Assembly (NCBI RefSeq): GCF_013377535.1
Contig: NZ_JABCJE010000003.1
Coordinates: 310,001 to 374,000 of the forward strand
Length of the DNA: 64,000 nucleotides
Direction of reading: 5' to 3'
DNA from: Donghicola mangrovi
GTDB lineage: Bacteria; Pseudomonadota; Alphaproteobacteria; Rhodobacterales; Rhodobacteraceae
The translations under genes were made by a program, and so were the position numbers. Positions 1-9,049 of this stretch are shown one piece after another (positions within the stretch are counted from its first letter, which is position 1; every line of letters begins with the position of its first letter). Under the pieces are notes generated by a model that saw only the letters and a list, made by a program, of their open reading frames with translations, was not told the origin of the DNA and searched no databases.

Positions 1-312
1 GACGATCGGCTTGGCATAGGTCGCGAGCCGGTTGTTCATCCGGTATTCGTCGGCCCAGAACTGGCGGGCCTCGGCGTAGTCGCCTGCTTTGCCTTGGTGG
101 TAGATGGCTGCGATGTCGCCACCGGCGCAGAAGGCGCGGTCGCCGTCGGCGTCGATCAGGATCAGGTGGACGCTGGGGTCGGTGTCCCATGCGTCCAGCG
201 CGGCGGCGATCGCCTTGCACATGTCATAGGACAGGGCGTTCAGGGATTTGGGGCGGGTCAGGGTGATGCGGCCTGCGCGCCCCTCGGTGCGGATGGAAAT
301 GTCTGATGTCAT
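1..312 (-). CDS. 3-hydroxyisobutyryl-CoA hydrolase / enoyl-CoA hydratase family (5' part only)
   Basis: N-terminal 104 codons of a crotonase-fold protein; the rest lies beyond the left edge of the window. The visible part starts MTSDISIRTEG, runs through a RITLTRPKSLNALS stretch and has the FCAGGDIAAIYHQGK segment typical of 3-hydroxyisobutyryl-CoA hydrolases (the GGD oxyanion-hole region followed by an IY motif), which release 3-hydroxyisobutyrate from its CoA ester in valine breakdown. Its ATG overlaps the stop of the upstream acyl-CoA dehydrogenase by 4 bp (ATGA), so the two are translationally coupled. Hydrolase rather than hydratase is inferred from this motif and from the neighbour. Confidence 0.82.
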   Translation of the reverse strand, partial: MTSDISIRTEGRAGRITLTRPKSLNALSYDMCKAIAAALDAWDTDPSVHLILIDADGDRAFCAGGDIAAIYHQGKAGDYAEARQFWADEYRMNNRLATYAKPIV

Positions 313-1451
313 TTTTCGGCCAAGAGCTGACGCGCCACAATCAGGCGCATGATTTCGTTCGTGCCTTCAAGGATCTGGTGCACACGTAGATCGCGCACGA
401 TCTTTTCAATGCCGTAGTCCGCCAAGTAGCCATAGCCGCCATGCAGTTGCAGGCACTGGTCGGCGACGCGGCTGCCTGCTTCGGTCACGAATTTCTTGGC
501 CATGGCACAGAATTTGGTGGCGTCGGGCGCGCCTTGGTCCAGCTTCCATGCGGCGTGGCGCAGGAAGGTGCGGGCGGCCTGGAGTTCGATTTCCGCATCG
601 GCGAGGCGGAATTGCAGGGCCTGAAATTGGTCGATCGATTTACCAAAGGCTTTTCGTTCAGCCATGTAGGTCAGGGTTTTGTCCAGCGCCGATTGCGCAG
701 CCCCCAGCGAGCAGGCCGAGATATTCAGGCGCCCGCCATCCAGGCCCTTCATCGCGTATTTGAACCCTTCGCCCTCGGTGCCCAGCAGGTTCGCAGCGGG
801 GATGTGGCAGTCATCCATTTGCACCTGACGAGTGGGCTGGGAGCGCCAACCCATCTTGTCCTCGAGCCCGCCAAAGCTGAGGCCGGGGGTGCCGTCCTCG
901 ATCACAAAGGCCGAGATGCCGCGGGGGCTGTCATCGCCCGAGCGAGCCATCACGATATAGGCGTCGGAATAGCCACCGCCCGAGATGAACGCCTTGGTGC
1001 CCGTCAGGCTGTAGCCCTGATCAGTGGCCGCGGCGCGGGTGCGCAGGGCGGCGGCGTCGCTGCCCGATCCGGGTTCGGTGAGGCAGTAAGAGAACACCTT
1101 TTCCATCGACAAGGCGGCGGGCAGGTATCGGTCGCGCATCTCGTCGCTGGCAAAGCTGTCCAGCATTTTGGCGCACATATTGTGGATCGACAGGAAAGCC
1201 GCCACCGAAGGACAGGACATCGACAGGGCCTCGAACACCAGCGTGGCGTCGAGCCGCGTCAGGCCCGAGCCGCCGTTGTCCTCGGACACATACAGTCCGC
1301 CGAATCCCAGTTCGGCCAGTTTGGGCCACAGATCCTTGGGGATTGTGCCTTCGTGCTCCCAGATTTGGGCGTTCGGGGCGATGTGCTCCTCGCCGAATGC
1401 GCGGGCCATATCGAATATGGCCTGTTGTTCCTCGGTCAGTGCGAAATCCAT
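309..1451 (-). CDS. acyl-CoA dehydrogenase, probably isobutyryl-CoA dehydrogenase
   Basis: FAD-dependent acyl-CoA dehydrogenase of about 380 aa, the normal family length. Visible signatures are YCLTEPGSGSDAAALRT (FAD/substrate loop), the helical C-terminal half, QLHGGYGYLADY and the closing ILEGTNEIMRLIVARQL. The start at MDFALTEEQQ is chosen because GGAGGGGAGG lies about 8 nt upstream; an upstream in-frame ATG (1475) would add eight residues but lacks this site. With the coupled downstream 3-hydroxyisobutyryl-CoA hydrolase and mmsA about 16 kb away on the same strand, a role in valine catabolism (isobutyryl-CoA to methacrylyl-CoA) is likely. Exact substrate specificity is inferred. Confidence 0.88.
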   Translation of the reverse strand: MDFALTEEQQAIFDMARAFGEEHIAPNAQIWEHEGTIPKDLWPKLAELGFGGLYVSEDNGGSGLTRLDATLVFEALSMSCPSVAAFLSIHNMCAKMLDSFASDEMRDRYLPAALSMEKVFSYCLTEPGSGSDAAALRTRAAATDQGYSLTGTKAFISGGGYSDAYIVMARSGDDSPRGISAFVIEDGTPGLSFGGLEDKMGWRSQPTRQVQMDDCHIPAANLLGTEGEGFKYAMKGLDGGRLNISACSLGAAQSALDKTLTYMAERKAFGKSIDQFQALQFRLADAEIELQAARTFLRHAAWKLDQGAPDATKFCAMAKKFVTEAGSRVADQCLQLHGGYGYLADYGIEKIVRDLRVHQILEGTNEIMRLIVARQLLAEK

Positions 1452-1585
1452 GGCGCGGCCTCCCCTCCGGTGCATGAATTGAACATGTGTTCAGAAGTTG
1501 CCCTGATCCCCGCATGATTGCAAGAGGGGGTCGCGCCGCGTATATGCCAATCCTAGCGCGAATTGGCCCAAAGCGAGGAGCCCCC

Positions 1586-3340
1586 ATGCCCGCCAAGCCC
1601 GCCGAGGCGACCCCCATGCAGACTACCAAGCGTCTGCTGAAAGAAGAGCTGCTGCCCCGTTGGAAACTGTTCACCCTGAACGTCGTGTTCATGGTGGGTG
1701 TTTCCGTGTTCACGGGTCTGCTGGCATGGTCCACCAAGCGGATCGTGAACGATGTGTTCGTGTCCGAAAACGTGTCCGAGGCGTGGATGGTTGCCGCGCT
1801 GGTCATCGGGATCAGCGTTGCCAAAAGCTTTTTCCAGTATGGGAACTCGGTGATCCAGACGGTCATGAACCGCCAGATCGCGGCCCATAACCAGCGCGCC
1901 CTGTTCGAGAACGTGCTCTATCGGGACGTGGATTTCTTTGCGGGTCTGCATCCGGCGAAGCATATGCAGCGCATCATGATGTTCGGGAAATCCTGCGGCT
2001 CGGTCGTGGTGAGTATCGCGAACAAGCTGATCACCGATGTGCTGACCCTGATCGCGCTGGTGATCGTGATGGTGCGTCAGGATGCCACGATGTCGCTGAT
2101 CTGTCTGGGCCTGTTTCCGCTGATCTTTTTCATGGTCGGCCGCCTGATCAAGAGCGTCCGCAAGCACTCCAAGCATGAAACGGAACTGCTGCAGGTCATG
2201 GCCTCGACCGGTGTGGAATCGATCGAAGGTATCCGCACCGTCAAAAGCTATGCGCTGGAAGAGAAATCCGCCCGTCGGTTCGCCGATGTGGTCGAGGATC
2301 TGGAAAAGCGCGTGGTCGGCATCGCCAAGGCGACCAACGCCACCGTGCCCCTGATGGAGCTGTTGGGCGGAGTCGTGATCGGCCTGTTCGTGATGTACGC
2401 CAGCTGGCAGACCATCACCAACGGCAAGACCCCCGGTGAATTCACCGCGTTCATCACCGCCTTCCTGCTGGCCTATCAGCCCGCCGAGCGCGTGTCCAAA
2501 ACGCTGGTGGATATCCAGAAGGGCCTCGTGCACGTCACCATGATGCACCAGATGCTGGACACCCCGCAGGCCGCAACCCGCAGCGGGACGCTAAAGCTGG
2601 ATGATGTCAAACCCTCGATCGCGTTCGAGGATGTGAGCTTTTATTACGCCGATGACGCGCCTGCGCTGCATAACGTGGACCTGTCCATTCAGGCGGGCGA
2701 ACGCATCGCGATTGTGGGCCGTTCGGGCGCGGGCAAGACGACCTTTATCGACCTGTGCCAGCGGTTCTATGACCCCACAGACGGGGTGGTGCGGCTGGGT
2801 GGGCTGGACCTGCGCGAAGTGGCCCCCGATGCCCTGCGCGACGGGATTGCGCTGATCTCTCAGGATGTGTTCCTGTTTGACGGGTCCATCCATGACAACA
2901 TTCTGGACGGTCATCCCACCGCGACCGAGGCTCAGGTTCTGGACGCCGTGCGCCGCGCCGCGCTGGAGCCGGTGATCGAAAAGCTACAGGGCGGTCTGAA
3001 CGCGGCTGTTGGCCCCAATGGGTCCAATTTGTCCGGCGGTCAGAAGCAGCGCGTCGGCATCGCCCGCGCGCTGGTGAAACAGGCCAAGGTCTATATCTTT
3101 GACGAAGCCACCAGTGCGCTCGACGGGGAAAACGACCGCGCCGTGATGGAGGCCGTTGTCCAAGGCGCCAAGGACAGCACCATGCTGTTCGTGACCCACC
3201 GTCCCTCGACGCTGGAGTGGGTGGATCGGGTGCTGGTGCTGGATCACGGTCGGGTCGTGGGCTTTGACACCCACGAGGCCCTGATGGTGGAAACCGCGCT
3301 TTATCGCAGTCTGTTCAATCTGGAGATGGATCAGGCCTGA
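1586..3340 (+). CDS. ABC transporter, fused permease/ATPase (MsbA-like exporter)
   Basis: 584-aa half-transporter: an N-terminal exporter-type membrane domain with about six hydrophobic helices (residues ~20-310) and a C-terminal ATPase. In the ATPase, Walker A GRSGAGKTT lies near residue 377, the signature LSGGQKQR near 481, Walker B VYIFDEATSALD near 502 and the switch histidine in FVTHRP. The start is placed at MPAKPAEATPMQ because GCGAGGAG precedes it; upstream in-frame ATGs have no ribosome site. It probably works as a homodimer. Lying next to glycosyltransferases, it may flip a lipid-linked glycan or lipid A-like substrate, but the substrate cannot be read from sequence. Its 3' end overlaps the convergent glycosyltransferase by 10 bp. 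Confidence 0.9.
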   Translation: MPAKPAEATPMQTTKRLLKEELLPRWKLFTLNVVFMVGVSVFTGLLAWSTKRIVNDVFVSENVSEAWMVAALVIGISVAKSFFQYGNSVIQTVMNRQIAAHNQRALFENVLYRDVDFFAGLHPAKHMQRIMMFGKSCGSVVVSIANKLITDVLTLIALVIVMVRQDATMSLICLGLFPLIFFMVGRLIKSVRKHSKHETELLQVMASTGVESIEGIRTVKSYALEEKSARRFADVVEDLEKRVVGIAKATNATVPLMELLGGVVIGLFVMYASWQTITNGKTPGEFTAFITAFLLAYQPAERVSKTLVDIQKGLVHVTMMHQMLDTPQAATRSGTLKLDDVKPSIAFEDVSFYYADDAPALHNVDLSIQAGERIAIVGRSGAGKTTFIDLCQRFYDPTDGVVRLGGLDLREVAPDALRDGIALISQDVFLFDGSIHDNILDGHPTATEAQVLDAVRRAALEPVIEKLQGGLNAAVGPNGSNLSGGQKQRVGIARALVKQAKVYIFDEATSALDGENDRAVMEAVVQGAKDSTMLFVTHRPSTLEWVDRVLVLDHGRVVGFDTHEALMVETALYRSLFNLEMDQA

Positions 3341-4491
3341 CGGCCGATCGTCTCCAGAATGATGCGCTCGACACGGGCGAGGCCCTTGTCATTGTCGAAC
3401 TTGTCCTCGGCGGTCTGACGGGCGGCGGCGGCCATGGCGCTGCGGTCCGCCTGGTCCAGAACGGCGGCGATCTGGCGGCCAAAGCCGTCCTCGTCCCATT
3501 CCTCAACCAAGTAGCCGTTCACGCCGTGCTCGACCGCCTCGGGGATGCCCGCGTGACGGGTCGAGATGGTGATGCAGCCGCAGGCCAAGGCCTCTTGGAT
3601 CGCGGTGGGCAGGCCTTCGGTATTGCCGTCGGCGGCGGTGATCGAGTGCTGCAGGAACACTTCGGTCGTCAGCAGGTGCTGGCGGACATATTCGTGAGGC
3701 TGCTGGCCGTGGAACGTAACCTGATTGGCAACGCCCATATCGGCGGCCAGTTTCTGGCACTCTTCCAGCAGGGGGCCAGAGCCGATGAAATCCAGACGGG
3801 CCTCCGGGTGGTTCTGCGCGGCCTTGGCAAAGGCACGCAGGGTAATCTGGGGGGCCTTTTTCTCGACAAACCGGCCAACGGCCAGAAAGCTGCCGGGACG
3901 CTTTTCACCGGGCACAAAGCGGCGGATATCCACGCCCGAGGGCACCACATGGGCGTTCGGGTTCACATCCACCCCATGACGCGCAAGGTTATCCAGCAGG
4001 AACTGGCTGACCGAGAACACGCCCGATAGGCGCGGCATCATCTTGTTATAGGCCTTCACGATCCGCTCGCGCTGGATGTGCTTGGACGCATCGGTGCCGC
4101 GGAAATAGGTGAAGATCGGGATGTTCAGCTCATTGGCCAATGGCGCCAGCGCCAGCGCCTGCGTGCCGAATTCGGCCAGAATTACTTCGACCCGATGCTC
4201 CTGCAAAAACGCGATCAGATCCTCTTTGGCCTGACCATAGGGCAGGCGCGAGGTGCCGTGTTTGATCGTGTTGTAGGGGATGTACCACAGCAAGCCCTGC
4301 AGAAGCGCGCCAATCCCGCCGGACCGCTGGCGGCGTTCGAACACGGGTTTGTCCAGCGGGTTCTCGCCATGATAGCGGCCGGTGATCACGCCCACAGAGC
4401 CGCCGAAAATCTCGGCGATGTGGCGGTTCACGAAGGTCTCGCCAAGGCGATAGTAGTCACCGGTGGCGATGCAAACGCGGGGGAGGGTCAT
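3331..4491 (-). CDS. glycosyltransferase, GT4/GT-B family
   Basis: 386-aa GT-B glycosyltransferase. The C-terminal half shows the GT4 donor-binding pattern: FLAVGRFVEKKAP, RLDFIGSGPLLEE, VTFHGQQPHEYV, then EALACGCITISTRHAGIPEAV containing the E-x7-E-like nucleotide-sugar site. The N-terminal half (TGDYYRLGETFVNRHI) resembles colanic-acid/amylovoran-type transferases acting at the cytoplasmic face. The start overlaps the stop of the upstream CgeB-like gene by 4 bp. It probably adds a sugar during assembly of the surface glycan encoded by this island. Donor and acceptor are unknown. Confidence 0.85.
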   Translation of the reverse strand: MTLPRVCIATGDYYRLGETFVNRHIAEIFGGSVGVITGRYHGENPLDKPVFERRQRSGGIGALLQGLLWYIPYNTIKHGTSRLPYGQAKEDLIAFLQEHRVEVILAEFGTQALALAPLANELNIPIFTYFRGTDASKHIQRERIVKAYNKMMPRLSGVFSVSQFLLDNLARHGVDVNPNAHVVPSGVDIRRFVPGEKRPGSFLAVGRFVEKKAPQITLRAFAKAAQNHPEARLDFIGSGPLLEECQKLAADMGVANQVTFHGQQPHEYVRQHLLTTEVFLQHSITAADGNTEGLPTAIQEALACGCITISTRHAGIPEAVEHGVNGYLVEEWDEDGFGRQIAAVLDQADRSAMAAAARQTAEDKFDNDKGLARVERIILETIGRQA

Positions 4492-5525
4492 CGGATCACC
4501 TTTTGCAGGGCATCACGCAGCTCGACCGAGTGGGCGGGCACATCATAGAGGCGCTCGAAACAGGCGCGGCCGTTCTTGGCGATGGCCTCGCGTTCGGCAT
4601 CGTGGGCGATGTAATAGCGGATCATGTCGATCATCTCGTCCTCGGTGTCGAAGGCGGCATAGTCTTGCCCCTTGACCACCGGCGCCCGCAGCCACAGGGG
4701 CTCGATGTCATTGTTCGACAGGGCAAAGGCCCCTGCATAGAACAGCTCCAGATGGCGGTGGGTGAACGGCCCGATGCCCGAGAGGGCGAGGTTGATCCGC
4801 GTCTCAAGCAGGGTTTTCAGGTAGTCGGGCTTTGGCATGATCTCGCCGCGCAGATGGTCGGGCACGGGGCTTTCGTCATTGGGGGACAGGCCGCCAATGC
4901 AGTTCAGATCGCCAAGCTGTTCTTTGACCTTGGTCCAAGCGGCAACGCGGTTGTCCAGACGCACATGGCTGACCTTGCCCAGAAAGAACACGTCGACGAA
5001 TTTGGGCGTTTCATAACCGAACTGGGCGGGCACGAAGCTGTCGTTGCGGTGTTTGAACCGCCAGCTCATGTTCACCAGCTGGTTCGACAACAGGGTCGTT
5101 ACCATCTTGGCCTTGTTCGTGGCCGAAATGTCATAGCGGTCCAGATCGGCAAAGGGTTCGCGCTTGAACAGGATGTCGAACTGGTCACACACCCCATCGG
5201 GGGCCATGTCCTGCGGGCGGGCCGAACCCAGAAACAGCGCGGCGGGGCGGCCCCAGCCACGGATGATCTTGGCGGCCACCTCGGGTTCGCGCCACGGAAA
5301 GCCGGACTTTGCGTTCACCACGATCGCGTCGAAACGGGCCAGCTGGTCGCGGCCCATCGCCATCACTTCTTCGAAGGTGCGGCGGGTCACGTCGGTGCCA
5401 TAGTGCAGGCTGGCCTCGAAGAAGCCGTCCTGCCCGTCGGTGAAACCTGTGACCCAGCGTTGCAGGCGCTTGGCCCAGTGGCGGTTCTCGCGTTTGCGGA
5501 TCACGTAAAGAATTTTCATGAGCAT
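4488..5525 (-). CDS. CgeB-like glycosyltransferase (Glyco_trans_1_2 type)
   Basis: 345-aa protein, starting MLMKILYVIRKREN. The N-terminal half has a Rossmann-like pattern (FDAIVVNAKSGFPWREPE) and an ALFLGSARPQD strand. The C-terminal third (residues ~245-335: LALSGIGPFTHRHLELFYAGAF, then VVKGQDYAAFDTEDEM and a spaced helix with an FERLYDV ending) is the pattern of CgeB/spore-maturation-type GT-B transferases, in which a D/E-rich 'penalty' domain follows the acceptor site. A second in-frame ATG two codons later is an equally possible start; the upstream GGATGG is a weak ribosome site. It is coupled to the downstream GT4 gene. Function is inferred from fold resemblance. Confidence 0.65.
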   Translation of the reverse strand: MLMKILYVIRKRENRHWAKRLQRWVTGFTDGQDGFFEASLHYGTDVTRRTFEEVMAMGRDQLARFDAIVVNAKSGFPWREPEVAAKIIRGWGRPAALFLGSARPQDMAPDGVCDQFDILFKREPFADLDRYDISATNKAKMVTTLLSNQLVNMSWRFKHRNDSFVPAQFGYETPKFVDVFFLGKVSHVRLDNRVAAWTKVKEQLGDLNCIGGLSPNDESPVPDHLRGEIMPKPDYLKTLLETRINLALSGIGPFTHRHLELFYAGAFALSNNDIEPLWLRAPVVKGQDYAAFDTEDEMIDMIRYYIAHDAEREAIAKNGRACFERLYDVPAHSVELRDALQKVIR

Positions 5526-5579
5526 CCATCCATGCGGTTGCGGCGATGCCTAATGGCTATCGGCGCGAATGGGAACCTG

Positions 5580-6704
5580 TTATCGGCGAGGCAGGGCGTC
5601 ATAGACCGCCAGCATTTGGGTCAAGTGGCGGTTCAGGCTGAACTTGGCTTCGGCCGAGGCGCGGGCATTCGCGGTCAGCGTTCCGGCCAGTTCGGGGTCG
5701 TCCAGCAGCTGCGCGGCAGCGGCGGTAAAGGCCTCCAGATCATCGGCAGGGGCCAGAAGGCCGGTCTGGATGTGCCCGATGATTTCGGGATTGCCGCCGT
5801 GGTCGCTGGCCAAAAGGGGCGTGCCCAGAAGTTGCGCCTCGATCATGGTGCGGCCAAGGGCTTCGTGGACGGCAGGGGCGATCATCAGATCCGCACCGGC
5901 CATCCAAGGCAGAATGGGATATTGCGGGCCCATATGACGGCAGATGCCGCGCAGGCCAGCAGCCTCGATGGCGTTCTGGACTTCGGTGTTCTGGGGCTCT
6001 CGTGCCTCTCCGAGCATGACAAAGTGCAGGTTGTGACGGCCCTGTTCGCGCAGAGCCTTGGCGATTTGGACAAAGAACTGGGGGCGTTTCCGCTCAGCCA
6101 AGTTGGCGACATAGGCCACGACCTGCGCGTCGGCCCGCAGACCCAAGCGTTGCTTCAACGCCAGACGGGCGGCGGCGGTGTTAGGCGCGGGCGGAATTTC
6201 GAACGGGTTATAGATGACATCGGCGCGGGCCTGCATCGCGGGCGGGAACTGCGCGCGGCAGTATTCGGAAACCCCGATCACCTTGGCCGACAGTGCGGTA
6301 TAGCGGTCCAGCCGTTTGGCGGATGTGGGCGTGCGCTGGTGCCAGACATGGGGCACGCCCGCGATCCGTGCGGCCACCGACCAGCTGAGGTGCATACGGA
6401 TGTCGTGGGTATGGACCACGTTGATCTTGTGCTGCTTGATGAACCGGACCAGGGCGGGCAGGGCGCGCATGTAGCGCCCGATCTGTTTGCCGTAGCTGCT
6501 GGTATCGGGATAGGCGATATGTGGCGCATCCAGCCACGGCATATCCAGCCCCCGTAGGTATCCGTCCAGCGGCCCCGCATCGTGCACGGCGACCACCGGT
6601 TCGAACCGGTCCCGCGGCAGCGCCCGCGCCAATGTCAGCGAGGAAATGTGACTGCCGCCAACACTATCGCCGGTATAGGGAAATAGGATTCGGATCTGAC
6701 CCAT
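5580..6704 (-). CDS. glycosyltransferase, GT4 family
   Basis: 374-aa GT-B glycosyltransferase. The N-terminus MGQIRILFPYTGDSVGGSHIS contains the glycine-rich acceptor loop; NVVHTHDIRMHLSW and VPHVWHQRTP follow. The C-terminal donor domain has VAYVANLAERKRPQFFV, LHFVMLGEARE, LMIAPAVHEALGRTMIEAQLLGTPLLASDHGGNPEII with the E-x7-E pair, and a trailing DDPELAGTLTANARA. The start at MGQIR is preferred over an upstream in-frame ATG because it matches the family N-terminus and has a CGAGG site. It lies divergently from the nonulosonate operon, which starts about 160 bp away, and probably acts in the same glycan pathway. Confidence 0.85.
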   Translation of the reverse strand: MGQIRILFPYTGDSVGGSHISSLTLARALPRDRFEPVVAVHDAGPLDGYLRGLDMPWLDAPHIAYPDTSSYGKQIGRYMRALPALVRFIKQHKINVVHTHDIRMHLSWSVAARIAGVPHVWHQRTPTSAKRLDRYTALSAKVIGVSEYCRAQFPPAMQARADVIYNPFEIPPAPNTAAARLALKQRLGLRADAQVVAYVANLAERKRPQFFVQIAKALREQGRHNLHFVMLGEAREPQNTEVQNAIEAAGLRGICRHMGPQYPILPWMAGADLMIAPAVHEALGRTMIEAQLLGTPLLASDHGGNPEIIGHIQTGLLAPADDLEAFTAAAAQLLDDPELAGTLTANARASAEAKFSLNRHLTQMLAVYDALPRR

Positions 6705-6866
6705 GGCGGCCTCGTGGGGGAATAAAACCTGTGCAGGACTAGACCACACAGGCACAGAATGCAAAGGGCTGTCGGCCCGTCCATCTGGTCAAAGCCCATT
6801 CACACTGCTAAGGACGGGTAAATTCAGGCGGGGCCCTTAGCCCCCATGCAAGTGCGGGCAGGTCGT

Positions 6867-7865
6867 ATGTTCGAAAACAAAACCATTCTCGTGACGGGCG
6901 GCACCGGCTCGTTCGGTCACGCCTTTGTTCCGATGACACTGGAACGCTACAATCCCAAAAAGGTCATCATCTACTCTCGCGACGAGATGAAGCAGTGGGA
7001 AATGGCCAAGCTGTTCCAGAACGATCCGCGCGTGCGTTTCTTTATCGGTGATGTCCGTGATCGTGAACGGATGTACCGCGCGTTTGACGGTGTGGACTAT
7101 GTGGTGCACGCCGCCGCAACCAAGATCGTGCCGACTGCCGAATACAATCCGTTCGAGTGCATCAAGACCAACGTGAACGGCGCGATGAACGTTATCGACG
7201 CCGCCATCGACAAGAAGGTCAAAGGCGTGGTTGCCCTGTCCACCGATAAGGCCTCGAGCCCGATCAACCTCTATGGTGCCTCCAAGCTGGCGTCGGACAA
7301 ACTGTTCGTCGCGGGCAACGCCTATGCGGGCGGCCATGACACCTGCTTCTCGGTTGTGCGTTATGGCAACGTCATGGGGTCGCGCGGGTCGGTCATTCCG
7401 TTCTTCATGTCGATCAAGGACAAGGGCGTTCTACCGATCACCGATCCGCGCATGACCCGCTTCATGATCTCGCTCGAGCAGGGCGTTGAACTGGTCTGGC
7501 ACGCGTTCGAAGACATGATCGGCGGTGAGATCTATGTGAAGAAGATCCCCTCGATGAAGGTGACCGACGTGGCCCGCGTGATTGCGCCCGAAGCCAGCCA
7601 GGAAATCATCGGCATCCGCCCCGGCGAGAAGATCCATGAGCAGATGGTCGGCGCCGAAGATGCGATGTTCACCTACGAATACGAAGAGCACTTCAAAATC
7701 CTGCCGAACCTGAACAACTGGGGCAGCGACAGCGCCCGTATCAAGGACGGTGTGCGCGTGGCCGAGGACTTTGTCTACTCGAGCGACAACAACACCGAGT
7801 GGATGAAGGACGAAGAGCTGCAGGCGTGGATAGACGCCAACCGTGAAAAGATCGGAGCGATCTGA
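6867..7865 (+). CDS. pseB: UDP-N-acetylglucosamine 4,6-dehydratase (inverting)
   Basis: 332-aa short-chain dehydrogenase/reductase-fold enzyme that converts UDP-GlcNAc to the 4-keto-6-deoxy-L-arabino sugar, the first step of pseudaminic-acid-type synthesis. The N-terminus MFENKTILVTGGTGSFG holds the NAD(P)-binding GxxGxxG, followed by VIIYSRDEMKQW; the catalytic region is LSTDKASSPINLYGASK, and VVRYGNVMGSRGSVIPFF and MTRFMISLEQGVELV are PseB-characteristic. The start is at MFENK, with GGCAGG just upstream; an ATG 21 nt earlier is less likely. The stop overlaps the pseC start by 1 nt (TGATG), so this gene opens the nonulosonate operon. Confidence 0.95.
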   Translation: MFENKTILVTGGTGSFGHAFVPMTLERYNPKKVIIYSRDEMKQWEMAKLFQNDPRVRFFIGDVRDRERMYRAFDGVDYVVHAAATKIVPTAEYNPFECIKTNVNGAMNVIDAAIDKKVKGVVALSTDKASSPINLYGASKLASDKLFVAGNAYAGGHDTCFSVVRYGNVMGSRGSVIPFFMSIKDKGVLPITDPRMTRFMISLEQGVELVWHAFEDMIGGEIYVKKIPSMKVTDVARVIAPEASQEIIGIRPGEKIHEQMVGAEDAMFTYEYEEHFKILPNLNNWGSDSARIKDGVRVAEDFVYSSDNNTEWMKDEELQAWIDANREKIGAI

Positions 7866-9028
7866 TGATCCCCTATGGCCGTCAGGATATTTCGCAGGCC
7901 GATATCGACGCGGTTGTCGATGTCCTGAAATCGGATTTCCTGACCCAAGGGCCGGCTGTTCCGGCCTTTGAACAGGCCATTGCCGGTTATGTGGGCGCGA
8001 AATTCGGGGTGGCCGTGAACTCGGCAACTTCGGCGCTGCACATCGCGGTCAAGGCGCTGGGATTGGGCGAGGGGGATCTGATGTGGACGACCCCCATCAC
8101 CTTTGTCGCCTCGGCCAACTGCGGGCGCTATTGCGGCGCGGATGTGGATTTCGTCGATATTGACGCGGATACCTTCAACATGTGCCCTGATGCCTTGGCG
8201 GCAAAACTGGAGGCGGCCGAGGCCGCTGGCCGTTTGCCCAAGGTCATCGTGCCCGTGCACATGTGCGGCCAGTCCACCCGCGCTGGCGAAATCGCCGCTC
8301 TGGCCCGCAAGTACGGGATCAAGATCGTCGAGGATGCGAGCCACGCCATCGGCGCCAGCTATCAGGGTGCCAAGGTCGGCGCCTGCGAACATTCCGACAT
8401 CACCATCTTCAGCTTCCACCCCGTCAAGATCATCACCACAGCCGAGGGCGGCTTGGCCACCACGAACGACCCCGTTCTGGCCGAGCGCATGGGTCTGCTG
8501 CGCAGCCACGGTGTGACCCGTGATCCCGCGCTGATGACCCACGAGGCGGACGGTCCGTGGTACTACCAGCAGGTTGATCTGGGATGGAACTACCGGATGA
8601 CCGAAATGCAGGCCGCACTTGGCCTGTCGCAGATGGCCCGTCTGGATCAGTTTATCGACCGCCGTAATGCGCTGGCCGATCACTATGACGCCTTGCTGGC
8701 CGATCTGCCTTTGAAAACCCCCGGCCGGATCGAAGGGGCGCGCTCTGCGTGGCACCTCTATGTGATCCGTCTGGACGATGCCGCACAGCACCGTGCGGTG
8801 TTCGAACATCTGCGCGCGAACGGGATCGGTGTGAACCTGCACTATATCCCCGTGCACACGCAGCCCTATTACCGCGATCTGGGCCACAATATCGGGGATT
8901 TCCCCGTGGCCGAGGACTACTATTCGCGCGCCATCTCGATCCCCCTGTACGCCGGTCTGACCGATGCCGAACAGGATCAGGTGGTCGCCGCACTCGAAAA
9001 CGCGCTTACCCACAGCACTGGCAAGTAA
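7865..9028 (+). CDS. pseC: UDP-4-amino-4,6-dideoxy-N-acetyl-beta-L-altrosamine transaminase
   Basis: 387-aa PLP-dependent DegT/DnrJ/EryC1 aminotransferase using the PseB product. Motifs seen: LTQGPAVPAFE at the N-terminus, NSATSALHIAVKAL, IVEDASHAIGA with the cofactor-contacting Asp157, and SFHPVKIITTAEGG with the Schiff-base Lys188. GWNYRMTEMQAALGLSQ and the closing ISIPLYAGLTDAEQDQVV are family-typical. It is joined to pseB by a TGATG overlap and followed 21 nt later by the NeuB-like gene. The usual GEGG after the lysine is AEGG here, a mild change. Confidence 0.95.
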   Translation: MIPYGRQDISQADIDAVVDVLKSDFLTQGPAVPAFEQAIAGYVGAKFGVAVNSATSALHIAVKALGLGEGDLMWTTPITFVASANCGRYCGADVDFVDIDADTFNMCPDALAAKLEAAEAAGRLPKVIVPVHMCGQSTRAGEIAALARKYGIKIVEDASHAIGASYQGAKVGACEHSDITIFSFHPVKIITTAEGGLATTNDPVLAERMGLLRSHGVTRDPALMTHEADGPWYYQQVDLGWNYRMTEMQAALGLSQMARLDQFIDRRNALADHYDALLADLPLKTPGRIEGARSAWHLYVIRLDDAAQHRAVFEHLRANGIGVNLHYIPVHTQPYYRDLGHNIGDFPVAEDYYSRAISIPLYAGLTDAEQDQVVAALENALTHSTGK

Positions 9029-9049
9029 CCAGTCAGAGAGGACTTTGAT